From Cliona cf. orientalis (lineage: Eukaryota > Porifera > Demospongiae > Clionaida > Clionaidae): a stretch of DNA of 64,000 nt. The translations under genes were made by a program, and so were the position numbers. The notes below the pieces were generated by a model, which saw only the letters and a program-made list of their open reading frames with translations, made no database searches and was not told the DNA's origin. The stretch lies in NCBI GenBank assembly GCA_963930775.1, contig OZ005690.1, positions 10,752,411 through 10,816,410 on the forward strand. The letters run 5' to 3'. Shown one piece after another: positions 24,108 through 34,170 of this stretch. The first letter of the stretch is position 1. Each line of letters opens with the position of its first letter.

Positions 24108-24856
24108 TACTTGTGCTAATGTTGGATACTCTCACTTCATGGATCTGCCGGTAATCAGATAGCGATGATGCTGTGCATGATAAGTCGTATTCACTGATAA
24201 TTTTATCATTGGGACTAGACTGCTGCCCAGACCATTTTATCGTCACTGAAGTTGAATCTGCTATCACGACAGAGATATCTTGTAGTGGTTGAGAGTTGTT
24301 TGCTACAAGCATGCTACGTTTTACTTCATGCCATTGGTCACCAATGCATATCTCTACTGTACTTCCGTGGACATCACTTTTGTTGTTGATCCTGAGCTCC
24401 AAATCTCTGCATACTGAACATAATGGCTTTCACAACATTAATTTTAGTATTGTATCAAATTGTGTACATTGGCATGGTTTTATTACCCCTTAATAGCAAG
24501 GGACATACTCTTATAAATTTACCGCTATTTGAATTCTGAAATTATAAAAAGAAGTTAGGCTGAGTCCGGTCGTAAGGATTTACTATCAGCTGTTTTATGC
24601 TCATTACCTTGTATGTATAAAGTCCCATTTATGCCTCCCCTGGGGTTTGTGACTTGACATGTGTAGTTCCCGGCTACTTCTGATGACTTGTCAACAATTC
24701 TCAACCTGTTCTCATAAGTAGCACTAGTTGTGTTTATGATGATCTGTGAGTGTTCATAAAGACCTCCCATAGTAAATCTGATATTAATATTATTATTTTT
24801 TGACCAAGTAACATCTGTGGCTGGTCCACCAGTTGATGTACAAGTGATGGTTTGAC

Positions 24857-24917
24857 TTGTTCTGTCATACTGAACAGATACGTTAGTCTAACGTATCTGT
24901 TCAGTATGACAGAACAA
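24857..24917. repeat. Perfect 30-bp palindrome in Ig2 exon
   Basis: Arms 24857-24886 and 24888-24917 with a single spacer base. One arm is the normal beginning of the Ig2 exon, the other an inverted copy inserted directly before it. Confidence 0.9.
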
Positions 24918-26187
24918 TAATAGTCACATTTCCTATTGAGTTAACATCAAATAATAATATTATATTATAATTATAAACAGCTCAGAGTCTTTGACTATAA
25001 TGTATTTTTACCTTCATTTACAGGGTAAATGCCAGCATAGAGGTGATGAGTGACGTTTTCCCTGTCTATCATCTCACACTGTGGTAAATTCCTCTAGGCA
25101 ATTCAGCACCATTCATAATGTTCAATCCCACCGTTTGGTTTCCCAAAACAGTATCGAGGAGTGATTGAGAGTTAGTTGTTGCTAATGATATTTTTGACCC
25201 ATTTGGTAAGAACCAGCTTCCAGGAATATTGAACTCATTACTTTCTCTATCGGTTGAGCAAGAAAGCACTTTTTCATCCTCTTGTGTGCCATTCACTGTA
25301 ATTAAAGTGTTATTGCTCTCTTGGCTGGGTCCATACTCTAGTTTGACTCCTAAAACAATTAATACTTTATAGCTGTACTTGTTATTAATCAGGAAACAAT
25401 AAAAATCACCCATACCTTTACGCAAGCATTGTACACCAGCATTCTCTTCACCTATGTTTTGGATACAGTTGTGCTGAGGCAGGCAATCTAATAATTTGCT
25501 CTCTGATCCATTGCATCCCACATCATCAAGAGCAAAAAACGAAAGAGTACTAGGACCATACCACTCTGGAGTTGACTGCTTTTCAGTAATCGCTTCAGCA
25601 CCTGATATTGTTATACTCATGGAACATGCATCAAAAATAATAAATCATAAGCTAATTGAGAATGAACCTTCTGACAGTTCCAGTTGTCTGCACACAACAG
25701 CAGCATCATTTTCATCCCATTCATCATCACAGATTCTCCCCCACTGCTGATTTCTACAGACCTCCACTCTTCCCTCTCGATAATGCCTACCTCCACTCAA
25801 GCGAACATCGCCATCTTCACAAGCTGAAATAAGAAAGCTACATGCACACTAGCAAAATACTGGATTCTGCAGGTATACCTTGATTTGATGGCTGGAAAAT
25901 GATCACTATCCAAACAAGAGCTACTGACAGTTGGCTCATTGTAATATCAAGGATGATTCACAGGATGACTTGATATCAGTCAGAACATGAAATAAAGCAA
26001 TGATATATTAACTAATTTTAACACTCCAAGTTCAATCTGCTTGTAGCTATCGTGTTAATGGGTGGACATAATTCAGCTTCTCTAGTAATTAAAAGCTAAT
26101 CATATCTATAGCTTTACTGTATCGAAAAGTATAATATAATAGTTATGATTATGCTGTTATACAATAATATTATGCCAATGGCTTTGA

Positions 26188-26240
26188 CTATCCTTTCACT
26201 TTACAATATATAGCTGTACTGTGTTTACTCACTGGCGGTA
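26188..26240 (-). promoter_or_regulatory. Upstream element of class B gene
   Basis: Complement of GTAAACACAGTACAGC...TTGTAAAGTGAAAGGATAGT; matches the plus-strand copies upstream of class A genes. Confidence 0.5.
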
Positions 26241-26639
26241 TGCTGTTAAAACCATGATCACCCCTGTCTTATCATGTATGTAGAATGCACGATCATAGCT
26301 ACATAGAAAGAATCATGATTCCATGATAGTAGTATTGATTTATTGTTTAAATAGGCTGCTACAGCATGTGACATGCTCCATAATAATAATTATTATTACG
26401 CTCGTACATACATGGCTGACAATAACACTATAACTGTATGAGCATAATAATATAGTAATGTAATATACTTAGCTAATCATAGTACTTTCTTGACAATGTC
26501 ATACTATAAGCCAACATTTAATACTTCATGCGTTAGCTACAGTGTTATGCTAAGACTTATAGTGTATGCATAGTGCATGATGTGTATCTATGGTACAGGG
26601 AATCGAATACACCGTACACAATTGCAACACATACCTGGT

Positions 26640-26694
26640 CCAATGAGTAAACAGAGTGCAGGTATGTTGTAAAGTGAAAGGAGTACTGAATCAA
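26640..26694 (+). promoter_or_regulatory. Upstream element of class A gene
   Basis: CAATGAGTAAACAGAGTGCAG then AAAGTGAAAGGAGTACTGAA, about 400 bp before the ATG at 27054. Confidence 0.55.
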
Positions 26695-27053
26695 TACTAT
26701 AGCTAATTTGGCACACAGTAGCTTCTAGTGTAATCATAACTGTAAAGTGAATGTACCTCTTTATTTTTTTATACAGTGAAGCTGTGAATCGTCTAAATTT
26801 TTGTGAGCTGCTACGTACGTAAATGTATATTCAGAGAAACGGAATCACTCATCAACACAGTAGCTCGATCAATACCAGCAGATTGAATCGAAGTGTATCA
26901 TAATGGGAGTTAAAACAACTAGCTAATCAAAATAATAATAATTAATACAGTAGTCATTGGCTTTTCTTTTATGCTGTGATATATATATATATACAATTTG
27001 AAATCTTAGACTCAGCTCAGTCACTGATCAGAAGTATCCAGTTCGAAATCGCT

Positions 27054-29839
27054 ATGAATTTACTGTCAATAGCTCTATTTAAGTGGATATTGATCTTTAT
27101 CATCCAGCCATCAGATCAAGGCATGCCTGCATGCAGTGTTTAACGTCAGTCAAAATTGCTAATGTGTATGATCTTGTTTTAGCTTGTGAAGATGGTGATG
27201 TCCGCTTGAGTGGAGGTGGGCATTATCGAGAGGGAAGAGTGGAGGTCTGTAGAAACCAGCAGTGGGGGAGAGTCTGTGATGATGAATGGGATGAAAATGA
27301 TGCTGCTGTTGTGTGCAGGAAACTTGGACTTTCAGAAGAAGGTATATACATTCTCAACTTACATTGTCAAGCTATGTGTTCAATAAATTAATAATACAAT
27401 ACATTATTTTATCAGGTGCTAAAGCAGTTGAAAAATCAAATCAAATATTTGGTACTAATGCCTCTTTACCATTTCTTTTGGATGATGTGGGATGCAGTGG
27501 ATCAGAGACAAACTTATTAAATTGTCTACCTCAACATAATTGTCATTTAACTGATCAAGAGGATGCTGGTGTGCAATGCTTACGTAAAGGTATGAATTTT
27601 ATAATTATTCAGCATTTTTTTTAAATTTGCATCACCTTCAAAGTCACTTCACTTTGAGTTGCATGACTTCAGGAGTCAAACTAGAACGAGGTAGCAATGA
27701 AATAAGCAACAACACTCTACTCACTGTGGACAACACTGGAGTGGTATTACTCAGTTCGACTGATAGAGAAAATTGTTGCACTGATGAGATCAACATTACA
27801 GGAAATTGGTTCCTACCAAATGGGTCAAACATTATAACATTAGGAACCAATATTCAGTCCCTCTCCATTGCTTTGGGAAACCAAACTGTGGGACTGAACA
27901 TAACGAACAGTGCCGACTTTCCTACTGGAATTTATCACTGTGAGATGATGGACAGGGAAGATGTCACTCACCACCTCTATGCTGGAATTTACCCTGAAGA
28001 TGAAGGTATGTTCTAATAATAGCTACTAGCTAACATTCAGAGACTAACAATAATACTATTATAGCTGAAGAGCTAGTGCTAATTATGTATGACTTAATGT
28101 AAACTCAATAGGAAATGTGTCAAACATATCTATTGAGTATGATAGAACAAGTCAAACCATCACCTGTACATCAACTGGTGGACCAGCCACAGATGTTACT
28201 TGGTCAAAGGACAACGTAAATATCAGATTGACTATGGGAGGTCTTTATGAGCACTCACAGATCATCATAAACACAACTAGTGCTACTTATGAGAACAGGT
28301 TGAGGATTGTTGACAAGTCGTCAGAAGCAGCCGGGAATTACATATGTGAAATCACAAACTCCAGGGGAGGCATGAATGGGAGTTTATACATACAAGGTAA
28401 TTATTATGCATGAAGACAGCTGCTGTAATCATTATTATGAAAAATTCAGTATGCAGAGATCTGGAACTCAGGGTCAACAACAAAAGTGATGTTCACAGGA
28501 GTACTGTGGAGATGTGTATTAATGACCAATGGCATGAAGTAAAACGTAGCATGCTTGTAGCAAACAATTCTCAACCACTACAAGATATATCTGTCATGAT
28601 AGCAGATTCAACTTCTGAATCAGTGATGCTAGAGTGGTCTGGGAAGCCCAGTGATAAAAGTATCAGTGGGTATGATTTATCATGCATAACATCATCACTA
28701 ACTAATTACGGGCAGATCCATGAAGTGAGAGTATCCAACATTAGTACAAGTACTACTATGGTTCAGATTAGTGGATTACTACCAGGCACGGCATACCAGT
28801 GCTGTGTCAATGCACACATACAGACAAACACTCCACTTGACCTGATAAGCTTCAATTGTGTCGCAACTTCAACAACAAAATCCAAGACAGTTCCTAACTG
28901 TGGTGCTTTAGCCATTGGGCTTGGGGCTGGACTGGGTCTCCTACTGATTTTAGTGTGTGTGGGATCAATACTTGTCAACATGTTTCTCGTAAAGCGTTTA
29001 CTGAAGGAGAAAGATCGAGGCACTAACTTAAAGGTGAAATTTTCATCAACAAATCGGTAAGTGGATAATGATATCTACAGAACTGGCTATCTCTTCCTTC
29101 CTCTCTAAGCCTTTTTCCTCATCCTTAAACCTATTGATGTTACATGTTTAAAAGATTCACAGAAATTTCAATATCAATATTGACTTTCCTTTGATCACTG
29201 TTACTGCATGTCAGTATCCCCTAATAGCTACATACAGTGACACAGTGGTGCAACCACTCTGTTCCAGACACCCTTGTGGCAGCTTAAAGTGCAATGATTA
29301 GCTACCCTGATTAAAGGAGGTGTCCTCATTTCTGAATCAGTGATAATTTTGTATACTTAGCTAGGACCATGCTTGATAGCGTCCTGATTAAGGGAGATGT
29401 CCTTATTTCAGGGGTATAGGCTTATAGAGGACCTGTCTATCATAAATATTTTTATAGAGTGTTTGATGAAGATGATTCTGATCATGATGAGCGCTTGGTT
29501 GGTAATCCCATCTACAGTGACTCCCTGCCTGGGGCGAGCGAAAACACTGAAACCACTGAGAGCGAAAGCTACGACGTTCTTCGCCACAACATTGGAGCAA
29601 TGCAACAGGGAGTGATTCCTATGGGAGCATATGAAACAATCAGTAATCTTCCCAACAGAGCCAACAGCAATGGAGGCAGTGCAATGCTACAGGGAGATGA
29701 TGCATCCGCATATGCTAAACTTGGAGCTGAGGGTGTAACAGTTGGTGAAATTGAAATTACTGATGAAGGTGTGAATCCTGGAGTTGAAGAAAATGAGTTG
29801 TCAATGAGATCACCATATGCTAACATTTTGTCCTTGTGA
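27054..29839 (+). CDS. SRCR-Ig-Ig-FN3-TM receptor, class A tail, complete
   Basis: Exons 27054-27120, 27183-27341, 27416-27589, 27673-28005, 28112-28396, 28450-29056 and 29458-29839 give 2007 nt (668 aa) without interruption. Signal peptide [21 protein letters not shown] with a shortened second half lacking the usual PDWYGPS segment. Ig1 and Ig2 keep both cysteines and the tryptophan. FN3 reads [10 protein letters not shown]; the helix starts [16 protein letters not shown]. Tail: NPIY, SYDVL, AYETI, SAYAKL and SPYANI, ending ILSL rather than EISPGD. The first intron starts with GC instead of GT (CAAG then GCATGC), a tolerated rare donor. Divergent partner of the disrupted class B locus ending at 25939. 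Same inferred role as the gene at 17069. Confidence 0.88.
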
Positions 29840-30455
29840 TTAAGCATAGGTCCAGAGACAGGAACACTATGTGAATTGTAATAATTCTTATGCCTCTATA
29901 CCCTTTAGTGTAGCCACTGTAACAATTTAATAGCTCTGCAGAACTATCATGATAATAACATTATTGGTGAGATTACTCAGTTTGTAAGCAAATTTAAGTA
30001 AATTTTAATAACCTCATTTAATTTATCATTGATAGGATCATTACCATTATCATATCTCATAGACTAGTTCCTTCTCCTGGAGATGATAAACATTGTAGTA
30101 TAACTGTTTCTGTTTGAATATCGATCATCTCAAGCAACTCATGCAGTTACGTTAATACCCTATACCATTGCGATAATACAATAATATAGGTACGATACCT
30201 CTATGTTAGTAAATTGAGACTTGAAAGCTAATAATATATTATTCAGTCTCTGTATATATACATTAGTTAATAAGTTAGAAAAACAGGCTATGTGTTTTTG
30301 CAAAGTATGATCAGTGCTGATGTTATTTTGGGAATTGAAAATGAAAAACAGTAATTATAATAATAACGGGTTCAGTGACCAGACAGAGAGAGATTGTGAC
30401 TGTGTAGGCATAATTACTATGAGTAGGTATAGCTACTGTAGACTGTACCATCTGG
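29840..30455. other. 3' flank of class A gene
   Basis: Closely matches 19845-20460 and 59860-60560. Ends at the Penelope-like insertion; CTGTACCATCTGG at 30443-30455 is the left target duplicate. Confidence 0.6.
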
Positions 30456-30700
30456 GTGTAGAAAAAGATCTGTGTGCTAGCTGTGCAAGTAATGGCAAAT
30501 AGCGGTGACTTAATTTCAATACATCAATTCAATATTCATCGAAGCTTTTCTATGCAAGTGATGTACTTCATCAGGATGAACAAAAAAAAAAAGAAATCAC
30601 CACTAGCTTAAATAGAAGGAGAGGAAAAACGGAGTGAGACAGAAAACTGATAACAGCAAGAAAACATGACTCCAGTACAAGAAAAACAGAGACAAAAAAT

Positions 30701-31456
30701 ATGTTAGGGCTACCTAGTCAACGTTTGTCGCTTCCAAAGAAGAAGACGCTGTTTGAAGATCAGCAGTCCAAAGCTGACGAAATTCTTCAATCCGCTATGA
30801 TTTCTCTTCTGGACCTCCGGATTTCGGAAACTTCCAGGAAGTTGTCTGAGAGTTTGGCTCAGAAGGCGTCTTTAGAAAGGGATTTTCTGAAAGTCTTACA
30901 AGACTCTCGAGATGCCCAGCTAAAGCTGCTGCCAGAGGAGGATGCAGATAGTATGGCTATCATCAACCAAAGGCATTCCCTTAACATCCGCAGTTTCTAT
31001 AGCCAGCTGGCTATTGCTCGGGAAAATGCTTTCCTCCGCGCAAAAAAGGAAGCTGACAAAAAAGCCAAGAAGCAGGATGCTGATGCTTCCATGGACACTG
31101 CTCCAGAAGTAAGGGTGGTCGACATTCTCGATGCGCGCCTGAAACAACTCGGACTGATTGGAAGAAAGTCTCGGTCTGACAGTCCTGGTCCTTCCAGTCG
31201 TTCGTCCAGGAGTAGGAGCAGATCTTCGGATGTATCATCTACCAGCACACGCTCTGGCTCTCGCTCCTCACGTAGCTCCTCCCGCAGCTCCAGAGGCCGT
31301 TCAGCTCACTCTAAGCGTAATAAGAAGAGCAATGCCGCTAATGAAAAGAAGAAGAGGAAGTCTGTTCGTTTCGACAGTACAGTGTCAAAAAACGGAGATG
31401 CTCCCACTTCATCACGTCCAAAAAACAGAAGAGGAAAAGGCAGAGGAAGCCGATAA
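30701..31456 (+). CDS. Penelope-like element ORF1, SR-rich
   Basis: 251 aa. The N-terminal ~130 residues are charged and predicted helical (ARENAFLRAKKEADKKAKKQ). Residues about 160-215 are an Arg/Ser-rich low-complexity tract (SRSRSRSSDVSSTSTRSGSR), followed by a Lys-rich patch (NEKKKRKSVRF) and a GKGRGSR end. Looks like a nucleic-acid-binding accessory protein. The ATG lies just inside the left inverted arm. It precedes the RT ORF by 17 nt, in a different frame. Function inferred only from composition and position. Confidence 0.65.
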   Translation: MLGLPSQRLSLPKKKTLFEDQQSKADEILQSAMISLLDLRISETSRKLSESLAQKASLERDFLKVLQDSRDAQLKLLPEEDADSMAIINQRHSLNIRSFYSQLAIARENAFLRAKKEADKKAKKQDADASMDTAPEVRVVDILDARLKQLGLIGRKSRSDSPGPSSRSSRSRSRSSDVSSTSTRSGSRSSRSSSRSSRGRSAHSKRNKKSNAANEKKKRKSVRFDSTVSKNGDAPTSSRPKNRRGKGRGSR

Positions 31457-31473
31457 CTCCTCAGGATCGTGGT

Positions 31474-33262
31474 GTGGTGGGTTTCATACGTTGTTTAAAT
31501 AAATTGTTGTTGTTACCCATTCCTTTATTTTGTCTCCGTTTCCTGTCCCCTAAGATTCATAATTATTCTAATTATGTACTCAATGACTCAGAGCGTTTTT
31601 TACTTTCCTTAGGTCTTAATTTCAGGCCTACTCCCCGTATTCTTTCTAATCATGTTCTTTGTAAACAATTTGATGATTTCGTTAGGTCTGTACGCACCAA
31701 GCTTTTTTTTCGTGATTTTACTTGTATTAATAGTCACCCACATCAATACAGTAAGTTATGTGTCAAGTCGGAGTGGACTCCTCCATTGGCTCCCCCTTGG
31801 ATTGAGATCCCACTCTCGGCCATTAGGCTTGAATTATGTTCCTTACGTCATCATCTAAATCCCAATTTTTCCTCAAATTTATCTCGCTCTGATTTTTCTG
31901 TTTTATGTAAGCTCCGTTCCGTAAAGGGTATCAGAATTCTAGCAGCAGACAAAAATCTGGGTCCGACCATCGTGACCGAATCCTGGTACAGAAATGAAGT
32001 CTCTCGCCTTCTAAGTGACGATGTCTTCTACAAACAAGTTGATACCGTGCCATTTGCTGCCATGGGGAGGGCTCTATCATCAATCTTAGAGAGGTATGGT
32101 CAGTCACTTGGGGAGAAGCTTAAGCTGTATATTATTCAGTTTGCTGATAACCATACTCCGGCTCATTTTAAGATTCTTCCGAAGGTGCATAAGTGCCCCT
32201 TGGTTGGTAGGCCTATTGTTGCTTCCACCAGTTACTTGACAACGCCCGCTTCTCGCTTTATTGATTGTACACTTTCTCCTTGCCTTCCCTCTCTGCCTTC
32301 ATATATCAAGGACTCCTCGGATCTAATCCGGCAACTGAGCTGCCTTAATGTTCCCCCCGAAAGTTTTCTAGTTACTGCAGATGTGTCATCTTTATATACT
32401 AACATTCCTATCAAGGATTGTTTAACTGCTATAGATTTATTCTGCAGATCTAAGGGGTGTGAGTTTACAGCTTTGATCACGGAACTGTCCAGATTTGTCC
32501 TCAACAATAACTACTTTGAGGCAGACGGTGTTTTATACCACCAGCAATGGGGTATGGCCATGGGTACTCCTATGGCCGTTTCTGCTGCTGTCATCTATTT
32601 AGCCAGGCTAGAAGAGCCCCTACTAACATCTAGCCATCTCATCTTCTATAAGAGATATATAGATGACATCTTTTTTATTTGGAGTGGTACTTTGTCTGAG
32701 CTTGACTCCTTCCTTCTTAAACTCAACAATTTAGCCCCTACTATTAAGCTTTCCTGGGATATCTCCAAAGAGAGAGCAGTTTTTTTTGGATATGGTCATC
32801 TTCAAGGACCAAGATGTCCCTACAAAACTTGTCACCAAGCCTTTTCAAAAGCCTCTCAATAGGTACTTGTATATACCTTTTAACTCCTACCATCCTAGCC
32901 ATTCAAAGAGGAGCTTCATAAAAGCCGAGCTTATCAGGTACGTGAGGCTGTCTTCTAAGTTATCGGATTTCCTGGCAATTAAAAACAAATTCTTCAATAG
33001 GCTGCGTAATAGGGGGTATCCGAATTGGTTTTTATCGGACGTTTTCTCTGAAGTCCGCTTTGACTTGCGCTGGAACTACCTTTCAGAAAAGAAAGAGAAG
33101 GCCAAAGTTTCAAGTCATAATTTGTTTTTTAAAACCTTTAAGAACCCTCTGTTCAATAATGTTCATTTGAGAAATTTGTTTTTATATCATCTAGGCCATG
33201 ACTTTGATATTACCATTTGTTATAAGGCTACACCCAATCTGGCTAAATTTGTTGGTTGTTGA
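31474..33262 (+). pseudogene. Penelope-like reverse transcriptase, one frameshift
   Basis: First frame 31474-32862: DKNLGPTIV, LPKVHK, VGRPIVAS, ADVSSLYTNIP, WGMAMGTPMAV and YKRYIDDIFF (YIDD at residues 395-398), i.e. the RT palm with both catalytic aspartates. The frame then slips at an eight-T run (32780-32787). The following frame, open to 33262, carries the thumb-like segment (FNSYHPSHSKRS, NRGYPNWF). One T too many explains it and may be a mutation or a sequencing error. The protein ends shortly after YKATPNLAKFVGC, with no GIY-YIG domain. Reverse transcription of the element RNA is the expected role. Confidence 0.78.
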
Positions 33263-33265
33263 ATT

Positions 33266-33303
33266 TTAGGGCTACCTAGTCAACGTTGACTAGGTAGCCC
33301 TAA
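33266..33303. repeat. Perfect palindrome at right arm junction
   Basis: 38 bp centred on CAACGTTG with no spacer; formed by a direct and an inverted copy of TTAGGGCTACCTAGTCAACG meeting head to head. Confidence 0.9.
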
Positions 33304-33560
33304 CATATTTTTTGTCTCTGTTTTTCTTGTACTGGAGTCATGTTTTCTTGCTGTTATCAGTTTTCTGTCTCACTCCGTTTTTCCTCTCCTTCTATTTAAG
33401 CTAGTGGTGATTTCTTTTTTGTTCATCCTGATGAAGTGCATCACTTGCACAGAAAAGCTTCGATGAATATTGAATTGATGTATTGAAATTAAGTCACCGC
33501 TATTTGCCATTACTTGCACAGCTAGCACACAGATCTTTTTCTACACTCTGTACCATCTGG

Positions 33561-34170
33561 CCACAGGAGCCACATCTCATGATCACTGGCATGACTATAA
33601 AATTAATACCGAAAATTTGGGGGATTAGAGAGTTTCACCCTAATGTTAAAAAAAAACTAGCAACACTCATCTAATCTGTGGCTACTCGGAAAGCTGCATG
33701 GGACTTTTTTGTATGTGCATGGCTACAGTGAATTGAAAAATTCATGGAAACTGCATTTACCCAAAAGAATCGAAAAGTGGCATAAACATTACTATAGGTA
33801 TAGCTACCTTAATTCCATGGCCACTATATCTCATAGATCAAATCATGCTAGCAATCCCCTTCCTCTAGCTCCCATGAGTTCTTAAAGACAGGAGCTGATG
33901 ATGATGCTTCTGTGTATGCTACACTGGGGGCTGTGGGTACTGGTCAGTGAAATACTGGACAGGATGTGACATTTGGAGTTATATATTATATAGCAATGAA
34001 TCATATGTAGCTTAGCTTCCTATTATAGCGAGGTCACTACACTAATTACAAAACCAAATAATTATTTCGAATTCTACATTTGCAACAAATTTAACATTGA
34101 TTATCTACTCTTCCTTAAGTTAGTAGTAGCTAACAAAGCTATAGCAGTAGCTGTACTATTTCCAGCTATC
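33561..34170. other. Intergenic with relic tail exon
   Basis: Continues the 3' flank interrupted by the retroelement. At 33898-33950 it encodes TGADDDASVYATLGAVG and a stop, matching the end of the gene at 48523, but has no surrounding exon. Confidence 0.6.

Larger units (their letters stand above)
21197..25939 (-). pseudogene. SRCR-Ig-FN3 receptor, class B, multiply disrupted
   Basis: Minus-strand exons: tail 21197-21422, FN3-transmembrane 21663-21975 plus 24108-24413, Ig2 24608-24932, Ig1 25012-25349, SRCR half 2 25416-25601, SRCR half 1 25668-25823, signal peptide 25879-25939 ([14 protein letters not shown]). Lesions: CAA to TAA in the tail after NPIY (stop 21353-21355); a 2132-bp foldback element in the FN3 exon; a ~37-nt inverted duplication near the start of Ig2, forming a perfect palindrome and bringing in a stop; and two extra bases in Ig1 at YHC. 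The SRCR exons are intact, SRCR half 1 lacking one Glu (LSEG). An alternative short tail exon (7a type) lies at about 21475-21559. Clear pseudogene. Confidence 0.85.
25940..27053. other. Divergent intergenic region with mirrored elements
   Basis: 1.1 kb between two receptor starts. Left and right halves are partly mirror images: the upstream element appears inverted at about 26188-26240 and forward at about 26640-26694. No ORF. Confidence 0.6.
30456..33547 (+). mobile_element. Penelope-like retroelement with inverted flanks
   Basis: 3.09 kb between direct repeats CTGTACCATCTGG (30443-30455 and 33548-33560); homologous flanks elsewhere lack it. The first ~270 bp (30456-30725) recur in inverted orientation at the right end (about 33285-33546), starting GTGTAGAAAAAGATCTGTG. 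A short direct copy of TTAGGGCTACCTAGTCAACG precedes the inverted arm, making a perfect palindrome at 33266-33303. Between them lie an SR-rich ORF1 and a reverse transcriptase. The RT motif set (LPKVHK, DVSSLYTNI, MGTPMAV, YIDD) is Penelope-like rather than LINE or LTR. No GIY-YIG endonuclease is seen. Confidence 0.82.

Noticed and set aside
31474-33262. Reverse transcriptase as part of a LINE or LTR element or virus
   Set aside because: Motif set and the flank structure fit Penelope-like elements; no integrase, protease, RNase H or LTR seen.
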